Positions 8,075 to 11,796 of a stretch of DNA of 11,796 nucleotides are shown here, piece by piece. The stretch's first letter is position 1. Each line of letters starts with the position of its first letter. The stretch covers positions 1 through 11,796 of the forward strand of contig CAZNSG010000301.1 in the NCBI GenBank assembly GCA_964575715.1, written 5' to 3'. The translations under genes and the position numbers were made by a program. The notes under the pieces are model-generated. The model had not been told where the DNA came from and did no database searches. It saw nothing but the letters and a program-made list of their open reading frames with translations. The DNA is from PNAI01 sp964575715. Its GTDB lineage: Bacteria > Pseudomonadota > Alphaproteobacteria > Rhizobiales > Xanthobacteraceae.

Positions 8075-8088
8075 TTGAGCCATATCAA
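8075..8088. promoter_or_regulatory. FixK/FNR-like box upstream of the HPF gene
   Basis: TTGAGCCATATCAA keeps the TTGA-N6-TCAA core, with one of the ten FNR consensus positions changed (TTGAG instead of TTGAT). The only gene it could serve is the HPF gene on the minus strand, 192 bases away, since no plus-strand gene starts nearby. A weak TAGCCT at 8048-8053 lies at the right distance for a -10 element. Function is inferred. Confidence 0.55.
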
Positions 8089-8150
8089 ATCCGATAGACC
8101 AATTAGGGACAGCTTTTTCAGAATGCGTTCAAGAATTGGGCGCTGCGCGT

Positions 8151-8167
8151 CGCCATCGCAAATGGCG
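8151..8167. terminator. Possible stem-loop downstream of alanine dehydrogenase
   Basis: CGCCAT and ATGGCG form a perfect six-base-pair stem with a five-base loop, starting 21 bases after the alanine dehydrogenase stop on the minus strand. No T-run follows on that strand, so it would be a weak or factor-dependent end, or simply an mRNA 3' structure. Confidence 0.3.
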
Positions 8168-8188
8168 GGAAGCAACCGCGATGCACCA

Positions 8189-9307
8189 TCAACCGCCGAT
8201 AACTTCGTCGGCCGGCGTATATGGCAGGTCCAAGGCATCCGCCACTGCGCGGCAGGTCAGCTGCCCTGCGCTCACATTAAGCCCGTTGCGCAAATGAACA
8301 TCGTCTGCGAGCGCACGTCGATAACCCTTGTCGGCAAGCGCCAGAATGAATGGCCGCGTTGCATTGTTGAGGGCGAAGGTGGACGTGCGCGGCACCGCAC
8401 CCGGCATGTTGGCCACGCAATAATGGATCACGCCATCGACGATGAAGGTGGGCTGTGAATGAGTCGTCGGGTGTGAAGTCACGGCATTGCCTCCCTGGTC
8501 GATCGAGACATCGACAATGACCGATCCCGCCTTCATTGCTTTGATGGTCGCGCGTGAAATTAATTTTGGTGCCGCGGCGCCCGGGACCAGCGCGGTCGCA
8601 ATGACGAGGTCGGCTTCTCTGCATTGGGCATCGATCGTCTCAGGGGTCGACGCGACGGTGCGAACGTCTCGCCCGAAGCGTTCCGTCACGGCCCGCAGGG
8701 CAGTCGAGCTCGCGGCCGTCACGGTCACCTCTGCTTGCATCCCAATCGCAATGAGCGCCGCGTTCGTGCCGACGACGCCGGCGCCAATGACAAATACTTT
8801 CGCCTGCGCCACGCCTTCCACGCCACCAAGCAATATGCCGCGCCCGCCATACGGCCGTTCGAGATAATGCGCGCCGACTTGTGTGGCCATTCGGCCGGCC
8901 ACTGCCGACATCGGCTTTAGCAACGGTAATTTTCCCTGCGCATCCGTGACGGTTTCGTATGCGATGGCGGTGACGCCCGAAGCCAGGAGATCTCTCGTTT
9001 GCTCTGGATCTGGCGCAAGGTGGAGATAGGTAAACAATACCTGGCCGCGCCTCAGCCGGCTCCGCTCGGCTGCCAAAGGCTCCTTGACCTTCACAATCAG
9101 TTCGGCATGCGCGAAGACTTCATCGGCGCCGGAAGCGATCTGCGCTCCGGCCTTGATATACTCTTCGTCGGAAATGCCGGCGCCTATTCCGGCCTGTGTC
9201 TCCATGATGACACGATGGCCTCGCGCCGTCAGTTCGCGCACAACAGAGGGAATCATACCGACGCGAAATTCGTTGTCCTTGATTTCTTTCGGGATGCCAA
9301 TTTGCAT
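8189..9307 (-). CDS. ald: Alanine dehydrogenase
   Basis: Catalyses reversible reductive amination of pyruvate to L-alanine with a nicotinamide coenzyme, in the cytoplasm; under low oxygen it can dispose of reduced coenzyme. The 372-residue length matches the family (371 in M. tuberculosis). Numbering from MQIGIPKEIK, the substrate and catalytic residues fall exactly where known: R15, K75, H96 and D270 (VDVSIDQGG). The Rossmann motif GAGVVG is at 175-180. The residue that holds the adenine ribose of NAD in characterised enzymes (D198, in V-x-D) is alanine here (VTVTAASS), which may loosen or switch coenzyme choice. The open frame begins five codons earlier (MKELA), but AAGGAG six bases before the ATG at 9307 fixes the start. 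It follows the metal ATPase gene by 76 bases on the same strand and may share its FixK/FNR promoter. Confidence 0.95.
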   Translation of the reverse strand: MQIGIPKEIKDNEFRVGMIPSVVRELTARGHRVIMETQAGIGAGISDEEYIKAGAQIASGADEVFAHAELIVKVKEPLAAERSRLRRGQVLFTYLHLAPDPEQTRDLLASGVTAIAYETVTDAQGKLPLLKPMSAVAGRMATQVGAHYLERPYGGRGILLGGVEGVAQAKVFVIGAGVVGTNAALIAIGMQAEVTVTAASSTALRAVTERFGRDVRTVASTPETIDAQCREADLVIATALVPGAAAPKLISRATIKAMKAGSVIVDVSIDQGGNAVTSHPTTHSQPTFIVDGVIHYCVANMPGAVPRTSTFALNNATRPFILALADKGYRRALADDVHLRNGLNVSAGQLTCRAVADALDLPYTPADEVIGG

Positions 9308-9313
9308 CGCCAG

Positions 9314-9319
9314 CTCCTT
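9314..9319 (-). promoter_or_regulatory. Ribosome binding site that sets the ald start
   Basis: AAGGAG on the minus strand, six bases before the ATG at 9305-9307. It overlaps the codons of the longer MKELA frame, so the shorter start, which also matches family N-termini (MxIGIPKE), is preferred. Confidence 0.75.
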
Positions 9320-9383
9320 CATAATGCCGCGAGGAAATTGCTACCAGGATACAACGGGCAGGCGCTTGGCGACAAAATCAAAC

Positions 9384-11324
9384 TCATGCAGTCGCGTTGA
9401 CGTCCGATCTCGCTGCGGAGCGGGCAAAAACTTCCGACCGATCATGAAGCGCTCTCAGCGCATTCAAGATGACGGCGACATCGATCACCTCTTGAAACAG
9501 GGCGCCTTGCACTGGCGTGATATAGCCAAGCGCCGCCGCGATCATTCCCGCCACCGACAGGCCGATACCCGCGTATACGCTTTCGAGCGCAATAAAGCGG
9601 GACCGCCGCGCGATCTTGATAGCCGGAAGAACACGGTCCAGCTGATCGACCAGCAGCACGATATCGGCGGCCTCGGCCGAAGCCGCCGCTCCTTTCGCAC
9701 CCATGGCCAAACCGATATCTGCGGCAGCGAGCGCCGGCGCGTCATTGACGCCATCGCCGATCATCATGACCGGACCGTTCTTGCGCTCGGAGATAACGAT
9801 CAGTGTTTTCTGATCAGGGCTCAGCTCGGATCTGACAACATCGATGGACAGGCCTTTGGCAACGAGCTCGGCCACATCGCGGCTGTCACCCGTAGCAAGA
9901 ACGATCCGCTCGATACCGAGATCCCGGAGATTGCGCAGCAGCGCTTGCGTACCGGCCCGCAATTCATCGGCAAGGACCAGGACGCCGGCAACCCTTCCAT
10001 CGACCGCGACCGCCACGGCGATGGCTCCCGGGGCGCTTTTTACACCGAGCGACGACACGGTCGGCATAGCTATTCGCCGTGCAACAAAGCGGATGCCGCC
10101 CACAATGACCCGCCGGCCATCGACGCGGCCTTCGATGCCTTCGCCCGGGGCCTCGTTGACATCGCTTGGCACGCTCAAGTCGAACTTCCTCGCTCGCGCC
10201 TCGTCCACGATGGTTTGGGCAATGATGTGTTTGGAGGCCTGATCGAGCGAAGCTGCCAGCCGCAGAACCTCATCAGGCGATACGTCCGAGTTGACGCTGC
10301 TCGACACAATCTTGGCTCGGCCATGCGTCAGCGTTCCGGTCTTGTCGATGACGATCGTGCGCACCTGCGCGAGCGTCTCCAACGCTTTCCCGCCTTTGAT
10401 TAAAATACCTTGCTTGGCAGCTCGCGAGAGACCCGACACGATTGCGATCGGCACCGCCAGAATGAGCGGACATGGAGTCGCAATCACAAGCACCGCCACC
10501 GCTCGGATCGGATCTGCGCTCCAGAACCAAGCAGCTCCGGCGAGCGCGATCGTGGCCACGAGGAATACCATGGCATACCGGTCGGCCAGCCGTGACATCG
10601 GCGCGCGTGAACGCTGGGCCGCTGCGACCAGACGGACGATGCCGGCATAGGTGCTCTCGGCAGCGCGCCGCGATGCCAGCATATCGAATGCGGCGCCGAC
10701 ATTGGTCGATCCGCTCATTACGGCGTCGTTGAAGCGTTGCTGAACGGGCATGGATTCGCCGGTCAGAGCCGATTGATCCAAGACCGCCAAGCCTTCAACG
10801 ACCGTCCCGTCAACCGGGACCACGTCACCTTGCCGGACCAGCAGCCGATCTCCCGGTTCGATTGCATCGAGGTCAACCTCTTCCAGTCTGCCATTGCGGT
10901 GACGGATGGCCGTTCGTGGCACCCGAGCCAGGAGAGCGGTCATTTCGCGGCTTGCGCGCCGCTCGGCAAAACTCTCAAGATACTGGCCACCGGCATACAT
11001 CAGCGCGACAATCACGGCGGCAAGGTGCTCGTTGAATACGAGCGCGGCGAGCATTGAGATGGCGGCGACGATATCCAACCCGACATCGCCGCGTTTTAAG
11101 CTAACGATGATTTCGATCAGCAGAACCAGCAGGACCGGAAGCGTTGCGGCAGCCCAGATCGAACTCGACCAATGACCCCACGCGGAAAACTGCGCCGCAA
11201 TGCCGGCGAGAAGGCCCGCTGCCGACAGCGCAACAATGATCGGCCGAAATAACCTCTGAAATTCCCTCACAGATTTTGCTCTGACTAAAACAGGCTCTGT
11301 GGCAGCTGCCGATCGGCAGCTCAC
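9384..11324 (-). CDS. P1B-type metal-transporting ATPase with TPC motif
   Basis: An ATP-driven pump for a transition-metal ion in the cytoplasmic membrane. Visible in order: membrane helices from about 27; actuator motif TGES at 188-191; the transmembrane metal motif TPC at 283-285 (ATPCPLILAVPIA); phosphorylation site D327 in DKTGTLT; TGD at 478-480; hinge GDGVNDAP at 523-530; last helices from about 576 with QEVIDVAVILNALR. There is no N-terminal heavy-metal-associated domain. TPC, rather than CPC or SPC, resembles the P1B-5 group, whose Sinorhizobium member Nia moves nickel and iron, but the C-terminal hemerythrin domain of Nia is absent, so the substrate is uncertain. The usual HP pair of the nucleotide domain reads HI (H366-I367). 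The GTG at 11324 has no clear ribosome binding site; GTG at 11270 is an alternative. It is followed by ald, and a FixK/FNR box lies 38 bases upstream. Confidence 0.9.
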   Translation of the reverse strand: MSCRSAAATEPVLVRAKSVREFQRLFRPIIVALSAAGLLAGIAAQFSAWGHWSSSIWAAATLPVLLVLLIEIIVSLKRGDVGLDIVAAISMLAALVFNEHLAAVIVALMYAGGQYLESFAERRASREMTALLARVPRTAIRHRNGRLEEVDLDAIEPGDRLLVRQGDVVPVDGTVVEGLAVLDQSALTGESMPVQQRFNDAVMSGSTNVGAAFDMLASRRAAESTYAGIVRLVAAAQRSRAPMSRLADRYAMVFLVATIALAGAAWFWSADPIRAVAVLVIATPCPLILAVPIAIVSGLSRAAKQGILIKGGKALETLAQVRTIVIDKTGTLTHGRAKIVSSSVNSDVSPDEVLRLAASLDQASKHIIAQTIVDEARARKFDLSVPSDVNEAPGEGIEGRVDGRRVIVGGIRFVARRIAMPTVSSLGVKSAPGAIAVAVAVDGRVAGVLVLADELRAGTQALLRNLRDLGIERIVLATGDSRDVAELVAKGLSIDVVRSELSPDQKTLIVISERKNGPVMMIGDGVNDAPALAAADIGLAMGAKGAAASAEAADIVLLVDQLDRVLPAIKIARRSRFIALESVYAGIGLSVAGMIAAALGYITPVQGALFQEVIDVAVILNALRALHDRSEVFARSAARSDVNATA

Positions 11325-11355
11325 CTACTTTTATTAGTTTCATCCATCAAATGAA

Positions 11356-11670
11356 TCAGCCTTTGATATGCGTCAACCCGCGATAGCCGGATTCGCCGAG
11401 TTTGCATTGGGATACCGGTCCGATGCCGGTCATGATCTCACGCTCGGGCAGATGCCCGTGGCGTACCCGCCGCGCCCGTCCTTCAACGGTCAGCTTGTCG
11501 GCATGGATGCCAAGTAAGCCTGCAATCCCGGCCTCCACGGAATGTGCCAACAGCATTCCAGCGCCGTTGCGCAAAACCTCAGTCAGCGGATCAACGAATG
11601 TGCCTGGCCTCAACAATCCCCGGCGTAATTCTATTACGTTTTGGTCGAAAGTCTGCTCAGTGTCCTTCAC
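11356..11670 (-). pseudogene. N-terminal remnant of an IS256-family (mutator type) transposase
   Basis: The frame from a GTG at 11670 (MKDTEQTFDQNVIELRRG) contains VDPLTEVLRNGAGMLLAHSVEAGIAGLLG and then VRHGHLPEREIMTGIGPVS, which is the recognisable N-terminal block of IS256-family transposases (DPLTxxLRxGA...VRNGxxPEREIxTGIGP). Full-length members have about 400 residues with a DDE catalytic domain; here the frame ends about 30 residues after this block, so the enzyme is dead. Just after GIGP a change of reading frame would give IPMQTRRIR, which better suits the basic stretch expected there, pointing to a frameshift before the truncation. The frame stays open up to an ATG at 11742, but the family likeness starts only near NVIELRR. 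No terminal inverted repeats were found. Domain recognition is from memory. Confidence 0.72.
11363..11376. promoter_or_regulatory. FixK/FNR box ahead of the metal ATPase
   Basis: TTGATATGCGTCAA fits TTGAT-N4-GTCAA, nine of ten positions of the FNR consensus. With a TAATAA -10 element at 11331-11336 on the minus strand, transcription would begin around 11324-11328, at or next to the GTG start, implying a leaderless or very short-leader message, or a later true start. The box overlaps the decayed end of the transposase remnant. Likely target: the ATPase gene, and perhaps ald behind it. Confidence 0.6.
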
Positions 11671-11796
11671 GCCCGAGCGCACGGAGATTGCTGATCCATC
11701 GCTCACGCTGGTTCGCACTAATGAGCGTGGGGAATGCGCCATCAGGTCCGCCCACGCCAGCTCCGAGCATTCCGATCAAGGTCGTCTTAACCGGCC
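11657..11796 (-). CDS. Unidentified C-terminal fragment at window edge
   Basis: A minus-strand frame enters from the right edge and ends at TGA 11657-11659, giving about 45 residues (…KTTLIGMLGAGVGGPDGAFP… ending RALGREGH). It overlaps the proposed start of the transposase remnant by 14 bases. I do not recognise it. It may be the tail of a real gene interrupted by the insertion element, or an accidental open frame; sequence beyond the window would decide. Confidence 0.25.
   Translation of the reverse strand, partial: PVKTTLIGMLGAGVGGPDGAFPTLISANQRERWISNLRALGREGH

Larger units (their letters stand above)
7884..8188. other. Gene-free stretch between alanine dehydrogenase and HPF genes
   Basis: About 305 bases without a convincing gene. 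It holds the ribosome binding site of the HPF gene, a FixK/FNR-like box at 8075-8088, an inverted repeat at 8053-8070 and a short stem-loop at 8151-8167. If the box works at the usual distance, transcription would start near 8040 and leave a leader of about 157 bases before the HPF ATG, long enough to hold RNA structure. A frame of 18 codons inside it (ATG at 8013-8015, minus) has no good ribosome binding site and is not called. No riboswitch class was recognised. Confidence 0.6.

Noticed and set aside
7960..8458. Frames at 7960-8238 (minus) and 7982-8458 (plus) as genes in the ald-HPF gap
   Set aside because: Both run into the ald coding region, lack good ribosome binding sites and show no recognisable domain.
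9084..10403. A 439-codon plus-strand frame opposite ald and the metal ATPase
   Set aside because: It crosses two well-identified genes and the gap between them, its product is low in hydrophobic residues and has no family likeness; it is a shadow frame.
11101..11343. Alternative minus-strand frame beginning MKLIKVGELP as the true ATPase N-terminus or a separate gene
   Set aside because: It is in another frame than the ATPase and reads through codons for its first membrane helices; no frameshift is needed to explain the ATPase.
1..11796. CRISPR array, tRNA, rRNA, phage or toxin-antitoxin module
   Set aside because: No regularly spaced repeats, no tRNA-like cloverleaf and no such protein families were seen in reading the sequence and frames.

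Overview
The window looks like a piece of an alphaproteobacterial chromosome, most likely Hyphomicrobiales (Bradyrhizobium/Xanthobacteraceae-like). This is inferred from the GC-rich coding style, the fused nitrate/nitrite transporter ahead of narGH, FixK/FNR-type palindromes (TTGA-N6-TCAA) in the intergenic regions, and a hibernation factor fused to a cold-shock domain. No species can be named from the sequence alone. All large genes lie on the minus strand; only one 64-codon gene is on the plus strand.

Layout, left to right. Positions 1-6786 (minus) are the start of a respiratory nitrate reductase operon, transcribed right to left: a double-length NarK transporter, then narG (catalytic Mo subunit), then narH (Fe-S subunit, cut by the window edge after 82 codons); narJ and narI would be expected beyond. 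Positions 6787-6961 are a divergent promoter region with two FixK/FNR boxes, one placed for narK and one for a small Cys/His (zinc-ribbon-like) protein gene at 6962-7156 (plus). Next come a ribosome hibernation factor with a C-terminal cold-shock domain (7317-7883), a gene-free 305-base stretch with a third box and an inverted repeat, alanine dehydrogenase (8189-9307), and a P1B-type metal-transporting ATPase with a TPC motif (9384-11324). A fourth box lies just upstream of the ATPase. The right end holds a decayed N-terminal remnant of an IS256-family transposase and an unidentified fragment cut by the window edge.

The genes fit one theme: life without oxygen. Nitrate import and reduction supply an alternative electron acceptor, alanine dehydrogenase can reoxidise reduced coenzyme by making alanine from pyruvate, HPF parks ribosomes during energy shortage, and the ATPase exports a metal ion. 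Four separate TTGA-N6-TCAA palindromes in front of these units suggest shared control by a CRP/FNR-family oxygen regulator (FixK, FNR or Anr type). No CRISPR array, tRNA, rRNA or phage module was seen. The most notable points are this apparent four-box low-oxygen island, the paired boxes at the divergent promoter, and an alanine dehydrogenase that has alanine where the usual NAD-selecting aspartate sits.
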